A DNA stretch of 8,214 bases. It comes from Saprospiraceae bacterium (GTDB lineage Bacteria; Bacteroidota; Bacteroidia; Chitinophagales; Saprospiraceae). A program made the translations under genes and the position numbers. The notes under the pieces are model-generated. The model made no database searches, was not told the origin of the DNA, and worked only from the letters and a program-made list of their open reading frames with translations. Positions 1-6,760 of this stretch are shown in pieces. Location: the NCBI GenBank assembly GCA_020437045.1, contig JAGQWV010000058.1, positions 1-8,214 on the forward strand, read 5' to 3'. Positions within the stretch are counted from its first letter, which is position 1, and each line of letters opens with the position of its first letter.

Positions 1-638
1 TGAATCCCTATGACGAATGGTACGCCCTGGTTAAAGCTTTGGAAATCAAAGAAAAAGTGGGAGGAACCGTCACGCTGATCCATGTTGGTCCTGCCGCAAA
101 TGACACGATCATTCGCAAAGGGTTGGCCATTGGCGCAGATGAGGCCATTCGGATCGATCATGAAGCCCCCGATTCGTTTGATGTCTCCTCTCAAATAGCC
201 ATGGCAATCCAGGGAGAAAACTACGATATAATCTTTACTGGCAAGGAAACCATTGAATATAATAATTCTGAAGTGGGTTCGATGCTCGCAGAATTATTGG
301 ACCTTCCTTTTATATCTTATGCTACCTCGATGGATGTGGAAGGCAATCAGGCAACCTTGACCAGAGACATGGGAGGCTATGAGGAAAAAGTAGAATTGGA
401 AACCCCATTTGTTGTGAGCGCATCCAAGGGCATTGCGGAGCAACGCATCCCTAACATGAGGGGAATTATGATGGCCAAGTCCAAGCCTATAAAAGTGGTT
501 GCCGCCAGTCCTGTAGAGTCACTGGTCAAAACCATTAAATATGAAACACCTAATCAGAGAACCGAGTGTGTTTATATCGATCCTGAAAATATGGACGAAC
601 TGGTTAGAAGATTACACGAAGAAGCCAAAGTCATTTAA
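1..638 (+). CDS. etfB: Electron transfer flavoprotein subunit beta, 5'-truncated by the window
   Basis: EtfB pairs with EtfA to form the soluble FAD/AMP flavoprotein that takes electrons from acyl-CoA and related dehydrogenases and passes them toward the quinone pool. The reading frame is already open at base 3 (first full codons Asn-Pro-Tyr-Asp-Glu), so a TTG at 39 is not the true start. The N-P-[FY]-D-E motif normally sits about 35 residues into the protein, so roughly that much is missing. The visible 211 residues contain the nucleotide-binding stretch GKETIEYNNSEVGSM (visible residues 80-94), the EtfB signature-like region TRDMGGYEEKVELETP (120-135), then GIAEQRIPNMRGIM, typical of Bacteroidota EtfB. 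The family's usual Asp after GK-[QE]-x-[IL] appears as Glu (TIEYN), a conservative change. The stop is TAA at 636-638 and etfA begins 9 bases later. Function is assigned by family. Which dehydrogenases it serves cannot be read here. Confidence 0.95.
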   Translation, partial: NPYDEWYALVKALEIKEKVGGTVTLIHVGPAANDTIIRKGLAIGADEAIRIDHEAPDSFDVSSQIAMAIQGENYDIIFTGKETIEYNNSEVGSMLAELLDLPFISYATSMDVEGNQATLTRDMGGYEEKVELETPFVVSASKGIAEQRIPNMRGIMMAKSKPIKVVAASPVESLVKTIKYETPNQRTECVYIDPENMDELVRRLHEEAKVI

Positions 639-647
639 AAAAATAAT

Positions 648-1610
648 ATGTCCGTACTAGTATATGCTGAAAACACCGGAGGATCCTGCAAGAAAAGTGC
701 ATATGAAGCAGTGACCTTTGGTCACAAATTAGCTACAATTCTTAATACTCCATGTATTGCTGTCACCTTTGGAAATCCATCTAATGCAGACCAACTTGGA
801 GTATATGGTGCTACAGAAGTGCGAAATATTAATCCGGGTATCGATCATTTCGATGGTCAGGTTTTCGCAGCTGCCATTGCCATAGTTAGCGAGGCGGTGG
901 ATGCACAGATCATTGTGATGAGTCATAGTGCTCAAGGAAAATCGATGGCAGGCAGGTTAGCCATCAAGCTCAAGGCGGGCCTGGTTTCAGCAGTAAATGC
1001 AATTCCAGCCATGACCGGAAACTTCTTAGTGACAAAATCGGTCTACTCCGGAAAGGCAGTGGCTACCATTGAAATGCTTGCTTCGAAGAAAGTAATCACT
1101 GTACAGGGAAATAGTATACCACCAGAAAAAGCAGGTGAGCCGGTGTCGTTACAAACAATGGACATTTCTCTTCCTGAATCCAAAATCAAGGTAACTCAAC
1201 TGGAGAAACAAAGTGATACCATACCGTTGCCTGAAGCAGAACTGGTGGTCTCGGGAGGACGAGGCTTGAAAGGTCCTGAAAACTGGGGAATCATTGAAGA
1301 GCTGGCACATGAACTTGGGGCAGCGACTGCTTGTAGCCGGCCAGTAGCAGACTCCGGATGGAGACCCCATCATGAGCATGTTGGTCAAACAGGAGTTGCG
1401 ATTCGACCGAATCTTTACATCGCAATCGGAATATCCGGAGCCATCCAACATCTGGGAGGTGTAAACAACTCCAAGACGATCGTTGTTATAAATAAAGACC
1501 CTGAAGCACCTTTTTTCAAGGCTGCAGATTACGGTGTCATCGGCGATTTGTTTGAAGTGGTGCCCAGATTAACGGAAGCCGTAAAAAAATTCAAGTCAGC
1601 TTCAAAATAG
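648..1610 (+). CDS. etfA: Electron transfer flavoprotein subunit alpha (EtfA/FixB family)
   Basis: This is the FAD-carrying partner of EtfB and acts in the cytoplasm as a heterodimer. At 320 residues it has the usual length for the family. The N-terminal ETF domain (about 1-185) begins MSVLVYAE. The C-terminal FAD-binding domain (about 195-315) shows SGGRGLKG (202-209), the CSRPVADSGW stretch (229-238), GQTG (246-249), and the EtfA signature NLYIAIGISGAIQHLGG (255-271), then NKDPEAPFF (282-290). All expected FAD-binding elements seem present, so the protein should be functional. The ATG at 648 follows an A-rich spacer (TTTAAAAAAATAAT) with no Shine-Dalgarno sequence, as is common in Bacteroidota. 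The 9-base gap to etfB indicates co-transcription and balanced synthesis of the subunits. The sequence does not show whether it is a simple or an electron-bifurcating ETF. No bifurcation partner such as an acyl-CoA dehydrogenase or FixC/FixX homologue lies in the window. Confidence 0.97.
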   Translation: MSVLVYAENTGGSCKKSAYEAVTFGHKLATILNTPCIAVTFGNPSNADQLGVYGATEVRNINPGIDHFDGQVFAAAIAIVSEAVDAQIIVMSHSAQGKSMAGRLAIKLKAGLVSAVNAIPAMTGNFLVTKSVYSGKAVATIEMLASKKVITVQGNSIPPEKAGEPVSLQTMDISLPESKIKVTQLEKQSDTIPLPEAELVVSGGRGLKGPENWGIIEELAHELGAATACSRPVADSGWRPHHEHVGQTGVAIRPNLYIAIGISGAIQHLGGVNNSKTIVVINKDPEAPFFKAADYGVIGDLFEVVPRLTEAVKKFKSASK

Positions 1611-1685
1611 CCGGTGAGGTAAGGACCTTTAGTATAATTTATATTACTTTCGCTGTTGGTCATTCATGCGAACGATTTAAATATA

Positions 1686-2294
1686 ATGAGGAAAATACCA
1701 CTAGATATTGTTGCTTTGTCTCACAGTGTTAGTCAATCCCACAATTATGCGGTTGTCTTAGGGGAACAAGATGGTTCGCGCCGCCTGCCAATCGTTATTG
1801 GTGCCTTTGAGGCCCAGGCTATAGCGGTTGCCATGGAACGAATGACACCCAATCGCCCACTGACCCATGACCTTTTTAAAAATGCCATGGATACCTTTGG
1901 TATAGACTTAAAAGAAGTGATCATTAATGACCTTCTTGACGGGATTTTTTATGCCAAATTAGTGTGTCTACGTAAAGGCGAGATTATTGAAATCGACTCC
2001 AGAACTTCTGATGCCCTTGCCCTTGCCGTTCGTTTTAACTGTCCGGTGTTCACCTACGAATTTATTCTTGAAACGGCCGGAGTCATCCTGGACGACAGTC
2101 AGGGCCAAGAGGGAGAAGTAGAGAAGTCATTGGGCATAACAGAAGAACCTGAACCCGCTAAAAAAGGAGGCCCGCTCTCCAGCTATTCCATCGATGCCTT
2201 AAAGACCATGCTAGATGAAGTTCTTGCAGAAGAAAACTATGAAAAGGCAGCGCGAATACGGGATGAGATCAATAAAAGGACTCAAGGCTCCTAA
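1686..2294 (+). CDS. Bifunctional nuclease family protein (DUF151) with C-terminal UVR motif
   Basis: The protein has 202 residues from the ATG at 1686. The frame is open back to a TTG at 1656, but the ATG is preferred because MRKIPLDIVALSHS matches the usual N-terminus of Bacteroidota homologues and it follows an AT-rich leader. Residues 1-135 are the DUF151/BFN domain. Conserved blocks are NYAVVLGE (20-27), RRLPIVIGAFEAQAIAVAME (32-51), RPLTHDLF (57-64) and IDSRTSDALALAVRFNCPVF (103-122). After an acidic, low-complexity linker (about 136-163), residues 166-198 (SSYSIDALKTML to IRDEINKR) match a UvrB/UvrC (UVR) motif, a helical hairpin for protein-protein contact. Plant and mycobacterial BFN proteins have been described with DNase/RNase activity, but the bacterial role is poorly defined and catalysis here is inferred. 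It lies 75 bases after etfA on the same strand and may share its transcript. A -7-like TACTTTCG at 1645-1652 could be its own promoter, but I see no -33 partner. Confidence 0.9.
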   Translation: MRKIPLDIVALSHSVSQSHNYAVVLGEQDGSRRLPIVIGAFEAQAIAVAMERMTPNRPLTHDLFKNAMDTFGIDLKEVIINDLLDGIFYAKLVCLRKGEIIEIDSRTSDALALAVRFNCPVFTYEFILETAGVILDDSQGQEGEVEKSLGITEEPEPAKKGGPLSSYSIDALKTMLDEVLAEENYEKAARIRDEINKRTQGS

Positions 2295-2313
2295 GAAAAT
2301 CAGTACTTCGAAA

Positions 2314-3054
2314 TTAGATTTCCTGATCAAATTCTTGTCGAAATTTCAACAACCGGTCATCGATCCAGGTTTTGGCGGTATTTAAAAGATCTGCCGGATC
2401 TTCAGAGTTTATAGGATCACCAAATTCGATGCGGCACGTTGATCTAATTTTGCCAAATTGATACAAGTATTGTCTAAAGAGGCTGAGTTCCTTCCAGTGA
2501 TCCTTCGGATCTTTAAACTCAATCGCTACGGGAACCACTGGTATATTGAGAACACTGGCAATCTCAAAAGATCCCTTTTTGAAAACACCACTTACCGGCG
2601 TTATTTCAGTGGTACCCTCTGGATAAACTAACACACTCCAATTTTCCAACAGTGTGTTAGCAATAGATTGACGGGCATCAAGCCGGCTATCCGCACTATC
2701 ACGCACGACATACAATATGCCGGTCAAGCGTGCACCAAAGCCAATCACAGGATAAGAATTTACTTCTGCTTTTGCCAATGGTAAGGCATATATGAAATTC
2801 AATATAACTACCGGATCAATAAAGGAGCGATGGTTACTTATATATAAATAAACACCCTGATCAGGAGCTCTATTAACCTGAATATCCAGACCTAAAACTG
2901 GCGTAATAAATTTTATCCACCTTCTCCGAATTTTCATGCTACGTCTCAGGTTTTTACCGGCGACCAAAGATGCTAATACGATATAACTCATTCCCAACAC
3001 CATCGTGAACATGAAAACCAACAACCTTACAATGGCTAGAATATATCCCAACAT
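2314..3054 (-). CDS. plsC: 1-acyl-sn-glycerol-3-phosphate acyltransferase (PlsC/LPLAT family)
   Basis: The family transfers an acyl chain from acyl-ACP or acyl-CoA to the sn-2 position of lysophosphatidic acid, giving phosphatidic acid at the cytoplasmic membrane. At 246 residues the length is typical. Residues 4-32 form a hydrophobic N-terminal membrane anchor, followed by a basic stretch (KNLRRSMKIRRR, 34-45). Acyltransferase motif I is NHRSFID (74-80), with the catalytic His75-X4-Asp80. Motif II-like sequence is GILYVVRDSAD (112-122). Motif III is YPEGTTE (144-150), which binds the glycerol-phosphate, and motif IV is VPVAIE (174-179). All catalytic motifs are intact. The ATG (complement of 3052-3054) is preceded on its own strand by a run of A residues. 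The gene converges on the nuclease gene, with only 19 bases between stop codons, and diverges from the envelope gene at 3230. A lyso-ornithine-lipid or other LPLAT acceptor is possible, so plsC is a family-level name. Confidence 0.92.
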   Translation of the reverse strand: MLGYILAIVRLLVFMFTMVLGMSYIVLASLVAGKNLRRSMKIRRRWIKFITPVLGLDIQVNRAPDQGVYLYISNHRSFIDPVVILNFIYALPLAKAEVNSYPVIGFGARLTGILYVVRDSADSRLDARQSIANTLLENWSVLVYPEGTTEITPVSGVFKKGSFEIASVLNIPVVPVAIEFKDPKDHWKELSLFRQYLYQFGKIRSTCRIEFGDPINSEDPADLLNTAKTWIDDRLLKFRQEFDQEI

Positions 3055-3229
3055 TTTTTACCGCTAAAAGCCTTCGTAAAACTACTCAAAAAAGAGAAGT
3101 TCTCACGCAGGCCACATCCATCGCCAGCATTTTCAAATTATATTGAAATACGTGGGTTTCAATAAGCGATCTTTCCAAAGAACTTTACCCAAAATGAATC
3201 TTATCTTTATACATAAAGCACCTCTATCT
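3055..3229. promoter_or_regulatory. Divergent intergenic region between plsC and the envelope-protein gene
   Basis: These 175 bases separate the start of plsC (leftward) from the preferred ATG of the exported protein (rightward) and must hold promoters for both. Visible elements are weak. TATCTTTA at 3202-3209 matches the Bacteroidota -7 consensus TAnnTTTG at all but the last base and lies 20 bases before the ATG at 3230, but I see no TTTG at the expected -33 distance. A perfect 6-bp inverted repeat, TTTCAA-N6-TTGAAA, occupies 3131-3148. On the leftward strand the best -7-like match is TAGTTTTA in the A/T-rich stretch around 3071-3078, also without a good -33. The region is open in frame with the downstream gene back to a TTG at 3143, so part of it could be coding if that start were used. 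Confidence 0.3.
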
Positions 3230-5566
3230 ATGTACACATCCCATTCTAAAGTGCTGCTCCCTTTATTCTTGCTGATCGTGTCTTTTCAGTTAGGCAAAAG
3301 CCAGGAATCATCTTACATAGCTACCGACCGTGACATCTATCGCATTGGACAAAAGATCTATTACACCGTTTATGTGGCGGACCTATTGACTTCGGACGAA
3401 GAAGGGTCTCCAGGGATCTATTTTGTAGAATTAATAAATCCAAATGGAAAGGTTTTGAACCGTCGTAACACCCTCATTAAGCATGGAACGGGTCAATCTT
3501 ATATCAACCTCGCTGACACCTTGACACCGGGTATCTATTGGTTGAGGGGATTCCGGACTACACCAGATCAATCGGGTGCCCATGATAAATTCTCCCGTCC
3601 TTTGTACTTGCTAAACACCATCTCCGAATCCCTTGACTTCCAATGGAAGGGATCAGAAGTGGATACTGTCTTATTTTTCCCGGAAGGCGGTATGCTCATA
3701 GCCGACCAACCTTGCCGGGTCATCACCCTGGGTTTAAACAAAGAAGGATTGCCATGTCCGTTGCAGGGAACAATCTTAAGTAGCGAAGGTACAGTCGCCG
3801 CTACCATTTCTCCACAGCCCTTCGGGTTAGCTGAATTTACGCTGATTCCCCAAAAAGGACGGTCCTATTCTCTTGAATATATTGATCATGAACGACAAAA
3901 GACCAATGCTAAACTACCGGAAATATTGATCCAGGTGCGTAGTATCCATCTGTCACCTGAGGAGGATCAGCTGCAACTAAATATAGTCAACGCAGCCTCA
4001 TCTTCAGGACCGGTGACCCTGGTAATATCATCTCATTCAGAGATTTGGTCAAAAAAAGTATTAGCTAGTCTCCCTTATCAGGAAAAGTATAACCTGATTG
4101 ATTTGCCAGCCGGTCTTATAACCTTCTCTCTCATCAACGATAATTTTGAATTGCTCTCAGAACGACTTTACTACAATCATAAGGAAATAAACCGTTGTTA
4201 CTTCGATGTCAGTTCCGATATGCAGCACATCGATTCTGTAAATTATTTAGGTCTTACTTTTGAATTCTATAATGAAGAAGGATTACCTTGTCCGCCCACT
4301 TTCGAAATTAAACTTACGCGTGAGGAAATTACACCTAAAAACAACTTCAACATTAAAAATTACCTTGCATTCCTACAATGGCTGGACATTAAAAACAGTT
4401 CCTTTCAATTTTTCGATCCGGATATTTTTGACAGTGACCATGAGATTGTTGATCGCTTTTTGATTACGCAGCATGCAAAATTAAACACAGCAGAATATTC
4501 TCCAGAACCATCGTCACAAAATCCCTTGTCTATCTCCGGTACAGTTTTAAGAAAAAACAAACCCTGGAAAACGAGTGGCTTTTTTTCCACTCTTGATAAT
4601 CTTTTAAATCTCCAGGAATGGCAAACAGATGCGGCAGGAAAATTTACCATAACTAATCTGGAGGTTTATGACACTTCGGATGTAGTTTTCATGTTCAATG
4701 ATGAAAAACAAAAAAATAATACAGTTCTCAAGATTGCCGGAAATAGTGACATCAGAGTCTATCTCGACAGTGTACCTCTTCCTGAAAAAGTTAACACCGC
4801 TGATTTGTATTTGCCATCATTGCTCTCGATAGACTTGAGGGATAATCAGCCAGAAGCATACAGCTCTTTGCCGATCACGTTAGATGAGGTGCAGATAAAA
4901 GCTAAGAAAATCGATGCCCTCATATCTTATTATCAACCATCGATGCTCTATACTCAACCGGATGACCGCGTCTTTTTCGATGAATCTATTCCTAATAAAG
5001 GAACAAGCGATGTCATCGATATCCTTAAAGGTAGGGTAACCAGTTTTATCGTGACTGGAGAAGGAGGAAACGGAAGGCAGGTTATCATGCGAGGAAGAAG
5101 TACCGGATTAAGTCGCACGGCAGGGATGTCAAACGCTGCCGAGTTCACAGTGAATGGTTCACCTGTCTCTCTGGCATATGCCGAATCGATAAATCCCGTT
5201 GACATCGCATTTGTTGACATCATCCGGAGCTTATCCCTGACCAGTGTCTATGGTGAATTTGGACGCAATGGAATCATTGCCATTTATTTAAAACCGCCGC
5301 ACCAACGAAAAGTTTCATCACCTAAAGAAAGTTATATCATTAGTAAATTGATTGTCGGATATGCAAAACCGATTGATTTTTCTCCAGCCCAATCAGGCAA
5401 AGACGATACCATATATTGGTCAGGAATTGTACGAGCAAATCAAAATGGTGAGGCTGATTTTCGAATCCCTATCCCAAAAATTAACGGCAATTATATTTTA
5501 ACGGTGGAAGGTCTTACCGGCATGGGTACCCCTTTACATTTTCGACAATCAATTGATTTAAAATGA
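3230..5566 (+). CDS. Exported macroglobulin-like / TonB-plug domain protein without beta-barrel
   Basis: This is an uncharacterised Bacteroidota envelope protein of 778 residues from the ATG at 3230. The frame extends upstream to an ATG at 3194 and a TTG at 3143, but 3230 gives a standard signal peptide (MYTSHSKVLLPLFLLIVSFQ, cleavage likely after GKSQ). The mature N-terminus TDRDIYRIGQKIYYTVYVAD resembles an MG2-type macroglobulin domain, including YINLADTLTPGIYWLRGF. A second beta-sandwich region contains FFPEGGMLIADQPCRVITLG. The motif EGLPCP occurs twice (bases 3743-3760 and 4277-4294), suggesting repeated modules. SISGTVLRKNKPW through DAAGKFTITNLE (about 4523-4660) looks like a carboxypeptidase-regulatory-type fold. 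TSDVIDILKGRV to YGEFGRNGIIAIYLKPP (about 5006-5299) is a SusC-like TonB-receptor plug. The C-terminal TIYWSGIVRANQNGEADFRI resembles a final macroglobulin-like domain. No TonB-receptor barrel follows, so it is not itself a transporter. Its stop overlaps the next start by 4 bases, implying coupled translation. The function is unknown. Confidence 0.85.
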   Translation: MYTSHSKVLLPLFLLIVSFQLGKSQESSYIATDRDIYRIGQKIYYTVYVADLLTSDEEGSPGIYFVELINPNGKVLNRRNTLIKHGTGQSYINLADTLTPGIYWLRGFRTTPDQSGAHDKFSRPLYLLNTISESLDFQWKGSEVDTVLFFPEGGMLIADQPCRVITLGLNKEGLPCPLQGTILSSEGTVAATISPQPFGLAEFTLIPQKGRSYSLEYIDHERQKTNAKLPEILIQVRSIHLSPEEDQLQLNIVNAASSSGPVTLVISSHSEIWSKKVLASLPYQEKYNLIDLPAGLITFSLINDNFELLSERLYYNHKEINRCYFDVSSDMQHIDSVNYLGLTFEFYNEEGLPCPPTFEIKLTREEITPKNNFNIKNYLAFLQWLDIKNSSFQFFDPDIFDSDHEIVDRFLITQHAKLNTAEYSPEPSSQNPLSISGTVLRKNKPWKTSGFFSTLDNLLNLQEWQTDAAGKFTITNLEVYDTSDVVFMFNDEKQKNNTVLKIAGNSDIRVYLDSVPLPEKVNTADLYLPSLLSIDLRDNQPEAYSSLPITLDEVQIKAKKIDALISYYQPSMLYTQPDDRVFFDESIPNKGTSDVIDILKGRVTSFIVTGEGGNGRQVIMRGRSTGLSRTAGMSNAAEFTVNGSPVSLAYAESINPVDIAFVDIIRSLSLTSVYGEFGRNGIIAIYLKPPHQRKVSSPKESYIISKLIVGYAKPIDFSPAQSGKDDTIYWSGIVRANQNGEADFRIPIPKINGNYILTVEGLTGMGTPLHFRQSIDLK

Positions 5567-6645
5567 AACTCCTACCCTACTTTATCATAGTATTTAGCAG
5601 CGTCTCTTGTTTGAGTCAAACACTAAAAAGCCGCCTTTTGGATGTCGAAAACGGGCATCCTGTTTCTGACGCCTTCATCTTCTTTGCCAACACTTCTACG
5701 GGTACCAGCTCACAGGATGACGGAACTTTTGAATTACCATGTTTGGAAGGCACTGATTTGTTGCTGATTATTTCTCATTTGAATTATCTGACTAAAAACA
5801 TCGAAATTCATCCGGATTCAAAATTTCCGGATACCATCTATTTAAATCCCAATGAGTTGCTCTTAGATCAGGTTGTTGTGGCAAAAAAAGCAGAGCCCCG
5901 GGTAAGGCGTCAACGTGAAAATTCATTTTTAAAAGCATTTATCGGTGATGATCGAAAAAAAATCACCATCGAAAACCTTGATCACCTGCTCTTTTGGGAA
6001 GAGAACGACACTTTGATGTGCAGTGCCGATCAACCCATTATATTTAACAATGAACTGTTAGGTTATAAAGTGACCTACTTTCTTGAGCATTTCAAATTAC
6101 ACCCAAACGATGATGTACAATTTCAGGGAAAGGCATTCTTCGAAGAAGATCTGGAAGCCACTGGCAAAAAATTAGCACAAATACGAAAGAACAGATTAAA
6201 AGCTTACTATAACTCACCCACTTATTTCTTTCTCCGTATAATTGAAAATCAAATCGATTCTTCACAATATCAAATAGGTGTATCCCGACGATTGGCAGAT
6301 CGAACCTTTGAACTTTATCAATTATGGGACCCTTCCAAATTAGAACAGGACTCTGTACGAAATCAATTTATCATTAAATGCAAAGATTATTTTACAGTCG
6401 TCAATAAAGGGGTAAGAAAAGCAGGTGCGCAACCCAGTCCTAAATTGATGCCCGGTGCCTTTGGTGAGAAAAAGTCCGCCCCCATTATCTACGAAACCTC
6501 ATACCTCTATCCCACTCTGGGAAAGATACGCGTAGATCAACATGGCAACATTCTCAATCATGACGAAATAGAAGAATTTGGGTTTTGGGCTACCATACGC
6601 ACTTCCCAATTGCTACCAAAAGATTACACCCCTCCCACTCGTTGA
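5563..6645 (+). CDS. Exported carboxypeptidase-regulatory-like domain protein, function unknown
   Basis: The protein has 360 residues and the ATG at 5563 overlaps the upstream stop (ATGA), so the two genes are almost certainly one operon with coupled translation. Residues 1-19 form a signal peptide (MKLLPYFIIVFSSVSCLSQ). Signal peptidase I cleavage after LSQ is likely; Cys16 is not in a good lipobox (SVSC), so a lipoprotein is possible but less favoured. Residues 20-98 form a CarboxypepD_reg-like beta-sandwich (LKSRLLDVENGHPVSDAFIF, then TGTSSQDDGTFELP, and closing DTIYLNPNELLLDQVVV). The rest is a domain seen in Bacteroidota surface proteins, recognisable by FLKAFIGDDRKKITIENLD (122-140), PIIFNNELLGYKVTYFLEHF (158-177) and RKNRLKAYYNSPTYFFLRII (208-227). 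No catalytic motif is visible, and there is no membrane helix after the signal. With its partner it may form a periplasmic or outer-membrane-facing complex. This is inference from gene order only. Confidence 0.85.
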   Translation: MKLLPYFIIVFSSVSCLSQTLKSRLLDVENGHPVSDAFIFFANTSTGTSSQDDGTFELPCLEGTDLLLIISHLNYLTKNIEIHPDSKFPDTIYLNPNELLLDQVVVAKKAEPRVRRQRENSFLKAFIGDDRKKITIENLDHLLFWEENDTLMCSADQPIIFNNELLGYKVTYFLEHFKLHPNDDVQFQGKAFFEEDLEATGKKLAQIRKNRLKAYYNSPTYFFLRIIENQIDSSQYQIGVSRRLADRTFELYQLWDPSKLEQDSVRNQFIIKCKDYFTVVNKGVRKAGAQPSPKLMPGAFGEKKSAPIIYETSYLYPTLGKIRVDQHGNILNHDEIEEFGFWATIRTSQLLPKDYTPPTR

Positions 6646-6742
6646 AATGCAACGCTAGATGAACTTGATTTTGAGTTTATAATCTACCATAAGAACTTTT
6701 CTGAGAATTCAGGGTTAACTCTTCTGAACAATACAACCTCAT
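6646..6742 (+). promoter_or_regulatory. Leader region before the ABC exporter gene
   Basis: About 97 bases lie between the stop of the envelope protein gene and the candidate TTG start of the ABC gene. They hold no convincing terminator and no clear Bacteroidota promoter. A small hairpin CTGA-GAAT-TCAG sits at 6701-6712. A perfect 8-bp inverted repeat begins at 6720 and closes at 6760, enclosing the candidate start codon. The ABC gene might therefore be read through from the upstream pair or have its own weak promoter; the sequence does not decide this. Confidence 0.3.
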
Positions 6743-6760
6743 TTGGAGCACATCAGAAGA
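6720..6760. repeat. 8-bp inverted repeat flanking the probable ABC start codon
   Basis: TCTTCTGA (6720-6727) and TCAGAAGA (6753-6760) are perfect reverse complements separated by 25 bases. The loop (6728-6752) contains the TTG at 6743, the best start candidate for the ABC gene, and the left arm contains the in-frame TGA (6725-6727) that bounds its reading frame. An RNA hairpin here could modulate translation, but a stem of 8 A/T-G/C mixed pairs with a long loop is only moderately stable and could occur by chance. Confidence 0.35.

Noticed and set aside
729..1451. Leftward open frames opposite etfA (729-935 and 1149-1451).
   Set aside because: They are antisense to a strongly conserved gene, have no recognisable domains, and show composition typical of shadow frames.
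1611..1640. AAGGACCTT-like palindrome after etfA as a terminator.
   Set aside because: It has essentially no loop and only four pairs per arm, and no T-run follows closely.
2295..2330. Possible bidirectional terminator between the convergent nuclease and plsC genes: GAAAT-TAG-ATTTC at 2310-2322, flanked by ATCAG/CTGAT.
   Set aside because: The stems are only 5 bp, A/T-rich, and partly inside the plsC coding end. There is no U-run placed correctly for either strand. It may work, but the sequence does not support it.
6642..6683. Sigma-70-like TTGAAA (6642-6647) and TATAAT (6678-6683) before the ABC gene.
   Set aside because: The spacer is 30 bases, far from 17, and Bacteroidota do not generally use this consensus. 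TATAAT is expected by chance in AT-rich spacers.
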